Positions 16,689 through 25,437 of a DNA stretch of 43,401 nt are shown here, one piece after another. The position numbers and the translations under genes were made by a program. The notes beneath the pieces are model-generated. The model saw only the letters and a list, made by a program, of their open reading frames with translations, was not told where the DNA came from and did not search any database. Location: contig QAMI01000020.1 in NCBI GenBank assembly GCA_003150395.1, forward strand, positions 1 through 43,401, read 5' to 3'. The DNA is from Candidatus Gastranaerophilales bacterium. Its GTDB lineage: Bacteria; Cyanobacteriota; Vampirovibrionia; Gastranaerophilales; Gastranaerophilaceae. Positions within the stretch are counted from its first letter, which is position 1. Each line of letters starts with the position of its first letter.

Positions 16689-16713
16689 CCGCGACGATTT
16701 AATATCGTCGCGG
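16689..16713 (+). terminator. Hairpin terminator after the sugar symporter
   Basis: CCGCGACGAT (16689-16698) and ATCGTCGCGG (16704-16713) form a perfect 10-bp stem with a 5-base loop; the T tail is interrupted. It lies between two convergent genes. Confidence 0.65.
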
Positions 16714-16727
16714 TGTTGTTTAAATAA

Positions 16728-17384
16728 TTAATTCTGAAAGTATTTGCTCATAAATTCCATGATAACATTGTTCATTTTCTTGGCGCCGTTTTTGACATTT
16801 TGAGGGTCGTGGATGTCTTCCATAACCTCCAGATAATCTTCCTTATAAATATCTTCCATATTGTTGCCAAAAACAATGCCTTCTTTTGCGTCGTCTGAAT
16901 CAAAGTAATCTTTATTAACTACAAATTCTTGTTTGGGTTTATGTGCTATTTCTGATATGAGTTTTGCTATATAAGAGAAAATCGGCAGTGTTTTATCTTT
17001 TAGTTCTACTTCAAGGTCATTAATGTATAAAACATTATCTTTAAATTTTCCGTCATCGTCTTCAATAATATCATCGGTGAGATAAATATTTAAAAATTTT
17101 GAGTTAATAGGATTTACGTAGTCTGCATAGGGTAAATTAGAGTTTTTCAAAGCTTTTTTGAATTCACTCAAATGTTTTCCGTTAAAATCATCAGTAAGTT
17201 CAATATTTAAAGTATGCCCTTCTTGTTTTTGATATAAAGGATAGTCATAATCACCTTCTTCCTGAGCCTGATTTTCGTATTCAAATTCATCTTCATTATC
17301 ATTTTGTAAGACTCGGAAAGCTTCATCGTTAAATGAAGCATTGCAGTAACCGATATTTTTTATTCCTGTAAAGTTTATATTCAT
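16728..17384 (-). CDS. Hypothetical acidic protein with N-terminal INFTGIKN motif
   Basis: 218 residues, strongly acidic, with no signal peptide or membrane segment. It opens MNINFTGIKNIGYCN; from memory this short N-terminal motif recurs in unrelated-looking proteins of Gastranaerophilales, which I cannot check here. A run of Glu/Asp/Tyr (about 32-52) follows, then a possible beta-rich domain (HTLNIELTDDFNGKHL) and Asp/Glu-rich helices. GGAG lies upstream of the ATG. It is divergent from the DXS-like gene. Function unknown. Confidence 0.6.
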   Translation of the reverse strand: MNINFTGIKNIGYCNASFNDEAFRVLQNDNEDEFEYENQAQEEGDYDYPLYQKQEGHTLNIELTDDFNGKHLSEFKKALKNSNLPYADYVNPINSKFLNIYLTDDIIEDDDGKFKDNVLYINDLEVELKDKTLPIFSYIAKLISEIAHKPKQEFVVNKDYFDSDDAKEGIVFGNNMEDIYKEDYLEVMEDIHDPQNVKNGAKKMNNVIMEFMSKYFQN

Positions 17385-17552
17385 AAAATTTCTCCATTTT
17401 TATTAAGTCGGGAAATTTATTTTTTTGCCTGTATTTTATAAAAATGTAAAATTTTTTAATAAAATTTATTATTTAAGGCTTGACTGAGAGCAACTATCAA
17501 ATTGTAAAATATAATTGTAGTAAAATTGAATTCATAAAAGGAGAGGCAAAAT

Positions 17553-19319
17553 ATGATTTTAGACAAAGTAAATACCCCCGATGATTTGAAAAAACTGTCA
17601 ATAGACGAAATGAATTCTCTTGCACAAGAGATGAGAGAACTCATAATCAAAAAAGTTAACACAATAGGCGGTCATATGGGACCTAACTTGGGAATAGTTG
17701 AAGCAACTATTGCAATGCATTATGTGTTTAATTCTCCGGTTGATAAAATTGTTTTTGACGTTTCTCACCAGTGTTATCCGCATAAGATTTTGACCGGAAG
17801 AAAAGAAGGGTTTACTGATGCGTCAAAATATCTTAAATACACCGGATATACTGCTCCTGAAGAAAGCGAACATGACCTTTTCAAAGTCGGCCACACTTCA
17901 ACTTCTGTCAGCCTTGCCTGCGGCGTTGCAAAAGCAAGAGATTTAAAAGGTGAAAAAGGAAATGTAATTGCTTTGATTGGCGATGGTTCCTTGAGCGGCG
18001 GCGAGGCGCTGGAAGGTTTGGATAATGCGGCGGATTTAAACAGTAATATTATAATTATTGTAAATGATAATGAAATGTCAATTGCAGAAAACCATGGCGG
18101 ACTTTACAGAAACCTTCAGGAACTCCGTGAAACAAACGGCAAATCAGAAAACAATTTCTTTAAAACCCTTGGCTTTGACTATATATATGTTAATGATGGA
18201 AACAATATAGAAAAACTTATAGAAGGCTTTAAACAGGTTAAAGACGCTGTCCGTCCGGTTGTAGTTCATATCAGAACGCTCAAGGGCTGTGGTCTTGCAG
18301 CAGCGGAACAAAACAAAGAAGCTTTCCATTGGATTCTTCCGGGAACTCTTGATGAAAAATCTGATGCTCAGGCAATTTCTGTTGAAGATTACAACTCTGT
18401 TACAAAAAACTTCCTTCTTGAAAAACTAAAATCTGACAAAACAGTTATTGCTGTCAATGCTGGAACTCCGGGTGTTTTCGGTTTCACTCCGGACTTTAGA
18501 GAAAAACTCGGTGCGAATTATACCGATGTTGGTATCGCAGAAGAACATGCGGTTGCATACTCTTCAGCACTCGCAAAATCCGGCGCAAAACCGGTTTTAC
18601 ATATTATGAGCTCCTTTGTTCAAAGGACTTATGACCAGTTATCACAGGATTTAGCTCTTAATAATTCGCCTCTGACAATGCTTGTTTACTGGGGTGGAAT
18701 TTCCGGGGCTGATGCAACGCATCTGTGTTCGTTTGATATGTCTTTAATCGGAAATATCCCAAATATTGTATATATGGCTCCGACTAATAAAGAAGAATAT
18801 CTTTCAATGCTTGAATATGCTCTTAATCAGACCCAACATCCTGTCGCAATCAGAGTTCCGAATGTTCCGCTTGAGTCAGCAGGAATTGAAGACACAACTG
18901 ATTATTCAATTTTAAACAAATTCAAAGTTGAACATAAAGGCAGTAAAATCGCGATTTTAGGACTTGGCAATTTCTTCAATCTCGCAAAAGAAGTTAAGGA
19001 AGAAATCAAAAACAGACTCAACATTGACGCAACTTTAATCAATCCAAAATTTATCACAGGCGTTGACGAAGCCCTTCTGGAAAACCTTAAAAATGAACAT
19101 GAGTTGGTAATCACGCTTGAAGACGGAATTTTAAGCGGCGGATTTGGTGAAAAAATCTCAAGATTTTACGGAAATTCTGACATGAAAGTTTTGAATTTCG
19201 GGGCTGAAAAAGAATTCACTGACCGTGTTCCACTTGAAAAATTATATGAACGTTATCATTTGACAAAAGAGTTGATAACAAAAGATATTTGCAATGCGCT
19301 TAATTTAGCCGCAGTTTAA
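17553..19319 (+). CDS. 1-deoxy-D-xylulose-5-phosphate synthase-like TPP enzyme (divergent paralogue)
   Basis: Thiamine-diphosphate enzyme of the DXS/transketolase superfamily, 588 residues (true DXS about 620-640). DXS-like motifs: GGHMGPNLGIVE (His41), SHQCYPHKILTGR, VGHTSTSVS, the TPP-binding IGDGSLSGGEALEGLDNA (GDG 143-145) with NDNEMSIAEN (171-180), the catalytic Glu in DVGIAEEHA (about 330), and a C-terminal transketolase-like domain. However, the DRAGIVGAD motif of DXS reads YWGGISGAD, so the Arg equivalent to E. coli R420 is Trp380, and YPRG reads VPNV, so R478 is Asn437. Those arginines hold the phosphate of glyceraldehyde-3-phosphate. It may therefore use another acceptor. GGAGAGG-type site before the ATG; strong terminator after it; monocistronic. 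Confidence 0.8.
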   Translation: MILDKVNTPDDLKKLSIDEMNSLAQEMRELIIKKVNTIGGHMGPNLGIVEATIAMHYVFNSPVDKIVFDVSHQCYPHKILTGRKEGFTDASKYLKYTGYTAPEESEHDLFKVGHTSTSVSLACGVAKARDLKGEKGNVIALIGDGSLSGGEALEGLDNAADLNSNIIIIVNDNEMSIAENHGGLYRNLQELRETNGKSENNFFKTLGFDYIYVNDGNNIEKLIEGFKQVKDAVRPVVVHIRTLKGCGLAAAEQNKEAFHWILPGTLDEKSDAQAISVEDYNSVTKNFLLEKLKSDKTVIAVNAGTPGVFGFTPDFREKLGANYTDVGIAEEHAVAYSSALAKSGAKPVLHIMSSFVQRTYDQLSQDLALNNSPLTMLVYWGGISGADATHLCSFDMSLIGNIPNIVYMAPTNKEEYLSMLEYALNQTQHPVAIRVPNVPLESAGIEDTTDYSILNKFKVEHKGSKIAILGLGNFFNLAKEVKEEIKNRLNIDATLINPKFITGVDEALLENLKNEHELVITLEDGILSGGFGEKISRFYGNSDMKVLNFGAEKEFTDRVPLEKLYERYHLTKELITKDICNALNLAAV

Positions 19320-19342
19320 AATGTTCTTACAAAAATAAAATT

Positions 19343-19371
19343 CCTGCTTATTAATTTAAGCAGGTTTTTTT
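19343..19371 (+). terminator. Rho-independent terminator of the DXS-like gene
   Basis: CCTGCTTA (19343-19350), a 6-base loop, TAAGCAGG (19357-19364), then seven T. Confidence 0.9.
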
Positions 19372-19441
19372 ATTGCAAAACCTGATAGAAACTCTTAAGT
19401 GAAAATTTTTATGCTAAAATTTTATCAAGGAGGTTTTTCAA

Positions 19442-19858
19442 ATGTATACTATTAAAGAAGTTGCTGATAAAATGGAAATTTCTGAACACACACTGCGTTT
19501 TTGGGCAAAAAGCGGATTTTTTCCCTTTGTCAAAAGAAACCAAAACAATATAAGACTTTTTTCGGAGAACGACCTTGAATGGGTGAAAATTGTTAAATGC
19601 CTCCGCTCTGTCGGAACAGAAAACAAAGCTATTAAACGTTATATAGACTTGTGCATAATGGGTGATTCTACAATTCCTGAGCGTTATGGAATTATTCAGG
19701 CAACTAAACTTAAAGCGCAACAGCAGCTTGAAGAACTTACAAAACAAATGGATTTGCTGAATTACAAAGAAAAATTCTACCAAAATCTTATAAAAAACAA
19801 CCTTAAAGACACCTGGAATCCTATGAATAAAATGGAACAGGAAGATATAGCGGTTTAA
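19442..19858 (+). CDS. MerR-family transcriptional regulator
   Basis: 138 residues. The N-terminal winged helix-turn-helix reads MYTIKEVADKMEISEHTLRFWAKSGFFP, the MerR signature with Trp in place of the usual Tyr in RYYE. A second winged-helix segment (NNIRLFSENDLEWVKIVKCLRSVG) follows, then a long dimerisation coiled coil (about 80-125). There is no cysteine cluster, so it is not a metal sensor of the CueR type. AAGGAGG precedes the ATG. It lies 87 bp upstream of the AraJ-like exporter, suggesting it regulates that gene; the exporter's 16-bp promoter spacer is not the long spacer typical of MerR-activated genes. Confidence 0.85.
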   Translation: MYTIKEVADKMEISEHTLRFWAKSGFFPFVKRNQNNIRLFSENDLEWVKIVKCLRSVGTENKAIKRYIDLCIMGDSTIPERYGIIQATKLKAQQQLEELTKQMDLLNYKEKFYQNLIKNNLKDTWNPMNKMEQEDIAV

Positions 19859-19890
19859 GACAATAAATAAATATAAAGTCTGTTAAAATC

Positions 19891-19918
19891 TTGTTATCTT
19901 CAGTGTTTGATATATAAT
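19891..19918 (+). promoter_or_regulatory. Promoter of the AraJ-like exporter
   Basis: TTGTTA (19891-19896), a 16-bp spacer, TATAAT (19913-19918). It shows that the exporter can be transcribed independently of the MerR gene. Confidence 0.55.
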
Positions 19919-19945
19919 TTCCTTGTACACGGCCGGAGATGAAAT

Positions 19946-21112
19946 ATGAGAAAAACAAAATGCTTGCTCCCTCTTGCTATGGGAACATTTGGACTTGGAT
20001 TGACCGAATTTGTCATGATGGGAATTCTTCCGGATACGGCAAAAAGTTTTTCCATTTCAATTCCGGCAGCCGGACACTTTATTTCATTGTACGCACTTGG
20101 CGTTGTTTTCGGCTCAATTTTGCTCGTGATTTTTGGCAGAACAAAACCGTTAAAAAATATTTTAATAGTTCTTGTTTCTGTTTTCACAGTCGCAAATCTT
20201 TTAGCTGCATTTTCTCCAAATTATCTGTCATTATGTGTATTAAGGTTTATTGCAGGATTGCCGCATGGTGCTTTTTTCGGTGTTGGCGCTATTGTTGCAG
20301 AAAAACTTGCAGATAATGACAAAGGAAATCAGGCTGTTTCAACAATGGTTTGTGGAATGACAATTGCAAATTTTGTCGGGATACCTCTCGGAACTCTTAT
20401 TAGCCACAATTTTTCTTGGAGGCTGACGTTTTTGTTAATCGGGATTTTTGGATTTTTGATACTTTATTATGTTTTAAAGCTTATACCAAAAATCAAACCT
20501 CTTCCTGATACCGGTTTTCGGGGACAATTTAAAATTTTCAAATCTCTTGCTCCATGGCTTTTGATACTTGCTGTAATTATGGGTAATGGAGGAATTTTTT
20601 GCTGGTACAGCTACATAAGTCCGCTTTTAGTTAATTTGTCAGGAATTTTGCCTAAATATGTTTCTTTTATTATGATACTTGCAGGCGCCGGCATGTATAT
20701 CGGAAATATTTTGGGTGGAAAATTGTCAGATAAATATTCTCCTTCACTAGTTGCCGGAATTACGCAACTTGTGGCCTGCATCTCTTTAACATTAATCTTT
20801 TTCTTTGGGAGAAACCCTTTTATATCTATAATTTTAATGATATTTTGCACGGCATGCTTGTTTGCTGTTTCGGCTCCCCAGCAGGTGCTTTTAATCAGAA
20901 ACTCTAAAGGCGGCGAACTTTTAGGAGCCTCATGTTCGCAAATATCTTTTAATCTCGGGAATGCTCTTGGAGCTTTTGTTGGCGGCATACCGATAGCTCA
21001 TGGTTTAACTTATAATTACACCGCGCTGCCTGGCAGTATTTTCGCATTTATAGGTTTTGCAATTTTGTTCTTTTTTTACAAAAGATATGAAGAGTGCAAA
21101 TCTTCTGATTAA
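19946..21112 (+). CDS. MFS exporter, AraJ-like (DHA1 family)
   Basis: Twelve-helix efflux transporter, 388 residues. Much of it agrees with E. coli AraJ from memory: LALGTFGLG.xEF.xMG at helix 1, ISIPAAGHxIS.YALGVVxG at helix 2, GLPHGAFFGVGAIV at helix 4, VxGMTxANxxGIPLGTxxS.xFSWRxTFLLI at helices 5-6, and KGGELLGAxxxQIxFNLGxAxGA in the C-half. AraJ is arabinose-induced in E. coli; its physiological substrate is not settled, and related DHA1 members expel sugars or drugs. GGAG lies before the ATG. The gene is preceded by a MerR regulator and converges with the CDF transporter gene. The substrate cannot be read from sequence. Confidence 0.85.
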   Translation: MRKTKCLLPLAMGTFGLGLTEFVMMGILPDTAKSFSISIPAAGHFISLYALGVVFGSILLVIFGRTKPLKNILIVLVSVFTVANLLAAFSPNYLSLCVLRFIAGLPHGAFFGVGAIVAEKLADNDKGNQAVSTMVCGMTIANFVGIPLGTLISHNFSWRLTFLLIGIFGFLILYYVLKLIPKIKPLPDTGFRGQFKIFKSLAPWLLILAVIMGNGGIFCWYSYISPLLVNLSGILPKYVSFIMILAGAGMYIGNILGGKLSDKYSPSLVAGITQLVACISLTLIFFFGRNPFISIILMIFCTACLFAVSAPQQVLLIRNSKGGELLGASCSQISFNLGNALGAFVGGIPIAHGLTYNYTALPGSIFAFIGFAILFFFYKRYEECKSSD

Positions 21113-21115
21113 AAG

Positions 21116-22018
21116 TTATTTTAATTTTTTTGCAGCACACTTTTCGCATATTGGCTCAGCATGAATTGAAATACTGCAATTGCCAAGCTGTTTATTTATT
21201 TCCTCTTCAACTTCATCACAAATATTGTGGCAGCACTCAATTGTCATGTTTTTTTCAAAAAATAAAGTTATTTCAATTTGTTTTTCTGCTCCGACGCTTC
21301 TTGCACGTAAATTTTTACAGCCTGAAATTCCATTAATACTGTTTATAATCCCGCGGATTTTATTAAGTTCTCCCGCTGGCAGAGAACCGTCAAGAAGGTT
21401 GTTTAATGTTGTTTTTGAAATATCAAATCCTGCTTTCAAAACAAATAACGCTACAATCAACGCAATTAAAGGGTCAAGAATTACAAGTCCGGTAATTTTT
21501 ATCATCACAAGACCGATTAAGACTCCAAGCGATGACCAAATATCTGTTTGAAGATGTTTTCCATCTGCGTAAAGGGAAACCGAATTTGTTTTTTGGGCAA
21601 CGTGAAAAAGATAACTGCTTACAAGAAAGTTCGCCAGAACTGCAAAGCCCATAACTGCGATTCCCAAATAACTTTCGGTTTCAAGGAAATGCCCTGAAAT
21701 TAGTTTGCGAGCGGCCTCATAAATTATGAAGATACCTGCAAAAATAATCAATCCGCCTTCAATAAACCCTGACATGTCTTCGTATCTTCCATGTCCAAAA
21801 GGATGGTCTTTGTCTGCGGGTTCTGAAGACTTCATGACGGCAAAAAATGTCAACACTGACGCAAGAAAATCACTTAGAGAATGAATAGCTTCAGAAATTA
21901 TACTTATACTACCGGAGATATTTCCTGCAATGAACTTCAAAATGATTATGACAGCATTGGACGCGATTGAGAATCCTGCTGCAAGTTTCTTTTCTGTTGA
22001 ATTAATCATAAAAAACAT
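21116..22018 (-). CDS. Cation diffusion facilitator (CDF) metal exporter
   Basis: Divalent metal/H+ antiporter (Zn, Fe, Co, Mn or Cd) of the inner membrane. Six membrane helices, with the CDF signature in helix 2 (SISIISEAIHSLSDF), the loop DHPFGHGRYEDMSG, and a metal site in helix 5 (YADGKHLQTDIWSS). The cytoplasmic C-terminal domain (about 210-300) ends HAEPICEKCAAKKLK, whose CxxC may add a metal site. In helix 2 the site-A residue is Glu, and in helix 5 Asp/His/Asp; the metal cannot be assigned safely. Two in-frame ATGs (22018, 22009) lack a clear ribosome-binding site. It converges with the AraJ-like gene, leaving 3 bp between stops. Confidence 0.88.
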   Translation of the reverse strand: MFFMINSTEKKLAAGFSIASNAVIIILKFIAGNISGSISIISEAIHSLSDFLASVLTFFAVMKSSEPADKDHPFGHGRYEDMSGFIEGGLIIFAGIFIIYEAARKLISGHFLETESYLGIAVMGFAVLANFLVSSYLFHVAQKTNSVSLYADGKHLQTDIWSSLGVLIGLVMIKITGLVILDPLIALIVALFVLKAGFDISKTTLNNLLDGSLPAGELNKIRGIINSINGISGCKNLRARSVGAEKQIEITLFFEKNMTIECCHNICDEVEEEINKQLGNCSISIHAEPICEKCAAKKLK

Positions 22019-22116
22019 TATGTCATTTTTGGTGAAAAATGTAAAGCCTGTAAAATTTTTAACAGTTTATTTATAATTAAAAACTTTTGACTACGGAAAC
22101 TCTATTAATTGAATAA

Positions 22117-25100
22117 TTATGTCAGGTCTCTCAAAACCCTGTCGAGTGCTGCTTTTTGCGAATATTGCCATTCCCGGAAGGTTATGCGGTTAACCTTAAA
22201 ACCGCAGCGTTCAAGGATTGCCTGTTTTTTCATTGCCGGCATTGATGAGTGAATTTTGTCTTCCACACCGTCAACTTCGATGATAATTTTTTCGTCAACA
22301 AGCAAATCCGCACTCAAACCTGCAATGTCAGCGCCGGCTTGAACTTTATGACCGAGTTCACGGATTTGTGAAGCAATTTCACGCTCAAGTTCATTTTTGT
22401 AAGCATTTTCTTCAATTTCACCGGAAAGCATTGCCTGACGGGTATTCTGGTAATGTTTGATAAAGTTAATATAGTTTCTGAAATGTCCTTCCGGAAGTTC
22501 AGTTGGATCTTTTGATATGAAATTTATTGTTTTGTAGCGTGCACGCGTAACCGCCACATTAAACAGATTTGGCTTTTGTAAGAAAATAAGGCTTTGCGGA
22601 AAACTGTTGTTTGCAATCGCCCAAGAAATAAGGATTATGTCGCGTTCATCGCCCTGGAAGGTGTGTGCGGTACCGATTTCGATTTGGTGCTTCTTAATCA
22701 TATGATCAGAAAGCACTTTTGATAACGAAACTTTCAACTGCTCAACCTGCGCGCGGAATGGTGAAATTATCCCGATTGAAACAGGATTTTCCGGATTTTT
22801 GCGTTCGTCCTCGATTACTATTTCGTGAACACGTTTTACAACTGCTTCGATTTCGGGAAGGTTGCGGGTTGCATCTGAGTCAACTTTTCCGTCTTTAACT
22901 TCCTCTAACTCAAGAACGACATCATCTTTGCGGTCTTTTTTCATAACACGTATTCTGTCGTTGTAAAACTCGTGGTTTGAGTAATTTATAACGGGCGGAA
23001 GACTTCTGAAATGTTCATCGAGCATAACAGAATTTATTGAATAATAATCCGCTAAATCAAACATCGAATTTGTCCTGAAACGCCAGATTAATTGGTATTT
23101 GTCGGGAATTCCGTACTGGCTCAAGAAAGATTGTTCTTTTGCTTTTTCGAGGAATGAAAGGTGCGGTAATTGCTTGTCATCACCGACGATTACAGCTTTT
23201 TTCGCGCGGAAAAGTATCGGGAAACAGCTTGCAATGTCGCATTGTGACGCCTCATCAATAATCGCAACATCAAACATTCCGGGTTTCAACGGCAGTGAAT
23301 CTGAAACCGCGTAAGTTGTCACGCACCAGCAGGGAAAAGCCTCCAAAAGAGGTTTGAAATCTTCTTCTTCAAGAATATTTGTCTGCTGGCGTTTTCTGTT
23401 TGAAACGAGAGATTTTGCGTGAACTTTCAAACGGCGGCGCTTGTTTTCGTCGCGTAAAAGTGCTTTCAAAGCTTCGCGGCGCTTATTTTTGAGAATATTC
23501 ACGGCAAGACGCGGCTGTTTCTTTTTCATCTGCCTGATTTGTTCTGACATGATGTGAAGATTGCCGAGGTTTTGAATTTGTTCTTCAACTGTGTTCATAT
23601 CACAAATTTTTGCTGCAAACTGAAGTTCTTCAGCGAGTTTTGCCAGATTTTGCATATCTGCGTCAAATTCTTTTAACTCAAGAATTTTTTTGAGATTTGA
23701 AAGCGTCGTAAAGTTTGTAAATTTGCTGAAAATCCCTGATTTAGCGTTGTTTTCTTTTAAAGTTTTTATGATATTTCTGATAGAGTCAACTTCAGGTTTT
23801 TTGAGATTTTTTCTGATGAAAACAGGTGCCGGATGAAGCGCGCTTTCTTCTTGAACTTCAATTGACTTGTCGTGCCAGGATTTTTCAAGCTTGATAATCT
23901 TTTCACACTTATCTTCAGTGCCGCGGAGGATATCAAGATGGTTTTTCATGTCGTCAACATCGGCAAAAAGTGCGTCTTCAACATCTTCATCAAGTGCTGA
24001 GTGTTCGGCAATAAGCGCGTTTAATTCATTGCTCAATGAACGCTGGTAATTTAATCTTCCTGCGCGAAGCGCCATATGGCTTGCACCGAGTTTGTTCAGG
24101 CGTTCAGCAACAACGTCGACTGCTTTGTCCATACGTGATGCAACAAGAACGGTTTTGCCGTTTGCGACAAGGTGCGAAACAAGATTGACAATTGTCTGCG
24201 ATTTTCCTGTTCCCGGAGGCCCTTGAACCGCAATGAATTTGCTGTTATCAATATTTTTAATAACCTGCTGCTGCGTATCAGATAACGAAAGCGGGGTTAT
24301 CGGATAAAATTCTTTCACGCTGTTAATATCTTTTATCGGAACTGATTTTTCCTTGCTTTGCGCGAATTCTTCGTTAATTATGCTCAATGCTGTTTCGCGG
24401 TAAATTCCGCTCGGCTGCTCGGCAATTCTTGTAAGTTCATGAAGCACACCGGCTGTCATAGAAGGGCGTTTTGTCAAGATAATTGCGCTTTGATAAGTTA
24501 CGGAAATTTTTTCCAGCTTAACACGCTGTTTTTGCGCATTTTCTTCCTCTTCAATAATATCTTCAACATTTTCGCCGTCGATTTTTTCTTTGTAAAAATC
24601 TTTTTCTAAGGTTTTTGTAATATTGTCTTCGGTTTCGTAATCGGATTTGTTGTATGAAATTTCAACTTCCGGAACGAGCGATTTCAAAGTTGTCAAAAAG
24701 ATGTTCAACTTTTCTTCTGTAATCGGCAAGTCCGGCACAACGTCCAAAAGTCCTTCAAGCATAATATCGGTTTCATCTTCGTCATCGGATTTGCGCATCA
24801 AAGCCGCAAGTGCACCGGTGTTTAGCGAAAGAACTTCATCAAGCGGAAGACAGTTGATATTCACACCGTTTCTTTCCAGTTTGCAGGGCATATAAAGAAG
24901 CGGGGTTAAAAATTCGTTCTGGCGTTTTGATTTGTTGCTTTTTCCAACCAAAAATAAATATCCGTAAATCAAATATTTGTCTTTTGAGCCAAGTTCGCTT
25001 TGAAGCATTAATTCAGTAAGTTTGCTGTCTTTTCCGTCAAGTGAAATGTAATCTTTTCCTTGTGTGAAAAGTTCTTCATCACCTTGAAGAAAAATCCATT

Positions 25101-25242
25101 TGTTATCTTTGTCGCCTTTTAGGTTTCTGAAAGTCGAGCTTTTAACTTCTTCTCTGACGCAGTCGTGAAGATATTGGCTTAATTTTTTTATAAAACTGTT
25201 GTTAAATGCTGAATTTAATGCTTTTGTTGCTTCTTGTAACAT
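22117..25242 (-). CDS. Large SF1 (Upf1/DNA2-like) helicase with C-terminal nuclease-like domain
   Basis: 1041 residues. The N-terminal 300 residues are uncharacterised. An AAA_11/AAA_12-type helicase core follows: Walker A QGPPGTGKSQT at about 340-350, motif Ia KTVLVASRMDKAVD, a long helical insertion (about 400-640), Walker B DVAIIDEASQCD at about 660, motif III GDDKQLPHL, motif V GTAHTFQGDERD, and motif VI NVAVTRARYK. The last 90 residues (ELEREIASQIRELG..., SADLLVDEKIIIEVDG, KKQAILERCGFKVNRITFREW) look like a restriction-endonuclease-fold domain of the DUF559/Vsr/RAP-like group. Such fusions occur both in defence islands and as solitary genes. There are no methylase or other defence genes next to it. 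It is monocistronic. Confidence 0.82.
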   Translation of the reverse strand: MLQEATKALNSAFNNSFIKKLSQYLHDCVREEVKSSTFRNLKGDKDNKWIFLQGDEELFTQGKDYISLDGKDSKLTELMLQSELGSKDKYLIYGYLFLVGKSNKSKRQNEFLTPLLYMPCKLERNGVNINCLPLDEVLSLNTGALAALMRKSDDEDETDIMLEGLLDVVPDLPITEEKLNIFLTTLKSLVPEVEISYNKSDYETEDNITKTLEKDFYKEKIDGENVEDIIEEEENAQKQRVKLEKISVTYQSAIILTKRPSMTAGVLHELTRIAEQPSGIYRETALSIINEEFAQSKEKSVPIKDINSVKEFYPITPLSLSDTQQQVIKNIDNSKFIAVQGPPGTGKSQTIVNLVSHLVANGKTVLVASRMDKAVDVVAERLNKLGASHMALRAGRLNYQRSLSNELNALIAEHSALDEDVEDALFADVDDMKNHLDILRGTEDKCEKIIKLEKSWHDKSIEVQEESALHPAPVFIRKNLKKPEVDSIRNIIKTLKENNAKSGIFSKFTNFTTLSNLKKILELKEFDADMQNLAKLAEELQFAAKICDMNTVEEQIQNLGNLHIMSEQIRQMKKKQPRLAVNILKNKRREALKALLRDENKRRRLKVHAKSLVSNRKRQQTNILEEEDFKPLLEAFPCWCVTTYAVSDSLPLKPGMFDVAIIDEASQCDIASCFPILFRAKKAVIVGDDKQLPHLSFLEKAKEQSFLSQYGIPDKYQLIWRFRTNSMFDLADYYSINSVMLDEHFRSLPPVINYSNHEFYNDRIRVMKKDRKDDVVLELEEVKDGKVDSDATRNLPEIEAVVKRVHEIVIEDERKNPENPVSIGIISPFRAQVEQLKVSLSKVLSDHMIKKHQIEIGTAHTFQGDERDIILISWAIANNSFPQSLIFLQKPNLFNVAVTRARYKTINFISKDPTELPEGHFRNYINFIKHYQNTRQAMLSGEIEENAYKNELEREIASQIRELGHKVQAGADIAGLSADLLVDEKIIIEVDGVEDKIHSSMPAMKKQAILERCGFKVNRITFREWQYSQKAALDRVLRDLT

Positions 25243-25269
25243 TGCGGGCTCCTTGGGTTGTTTTGTTTA

Positions 25270-25303
25270 AGTAAATAAGTAAATAGGCGAATAGGTGAAT
25301 AAG
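25270..25303 (+). repeat. Octamer tandem repeat (RGYRAATA x4)
   Basis: Units AGTAAATA, AGTAAATA, GGCGAATA, GGTGAATA follow each other without gaps. A similar array in reverse orientation lies at 25356-25391, so the two can pair across about 52 bp. Confidence 0.75.
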
Positions 25304-25355
25304 TTCGTTTCATAATACTGTTATCAGGAATTTTACTAATATTTATTTTGATAAG

Positions 25356-25391
25356 CACTTATTCGCTTATTTACTTATTTACCTATTCACT
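25356..25391 (-). repeat. Octamer tandem repeat (RGYRAATA), inverted copy
   Basis: Read on the minus strand: AGTGAATA, GGTAAATA, AGTAAATA, AGCGAATA and a partial unit. It is the inverted counterpart of 25270-25303 and ends about 10 bp before the cca promoter. Confidence 0.75.
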
Positions 25392-25401
25392 TCAAACTTA
25401 C

Positions 25402-25430
25402 TTTACTCTACCCCTATTTTACGCTAAAAT
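25402..25430 (+). promoter_or_regulatory. Promoter of cca, positioned for a leaderless mRNA
   Basis: TTTACT (25402-25407), a 17-bp spacer, TAAAAT (25425-25430), then seven bases to the ATG at 25438. There is no ribosome-binding site. Confidence 0.55.
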
Positions 25431-25437
25431 TCCCAAT

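Noticed and set aside
16643..16726. Small ORF (18 codons) with AGGAGG after the sugar symporter
   Set aside because: It runs through the terminator stem and is probably chance; nothing supports translation.
19859..19945. MerR operator in a long spacer before the AraJ-like gene
   Set aside because: The promoter spacer is 16 bp, not 19-20, and no dyad lies between -35 and -10.
25270..25391. Possible CRISPR-like array
   Set aside because: Units are 8 bp and contiguous, with no unique spacers and no cas genes.
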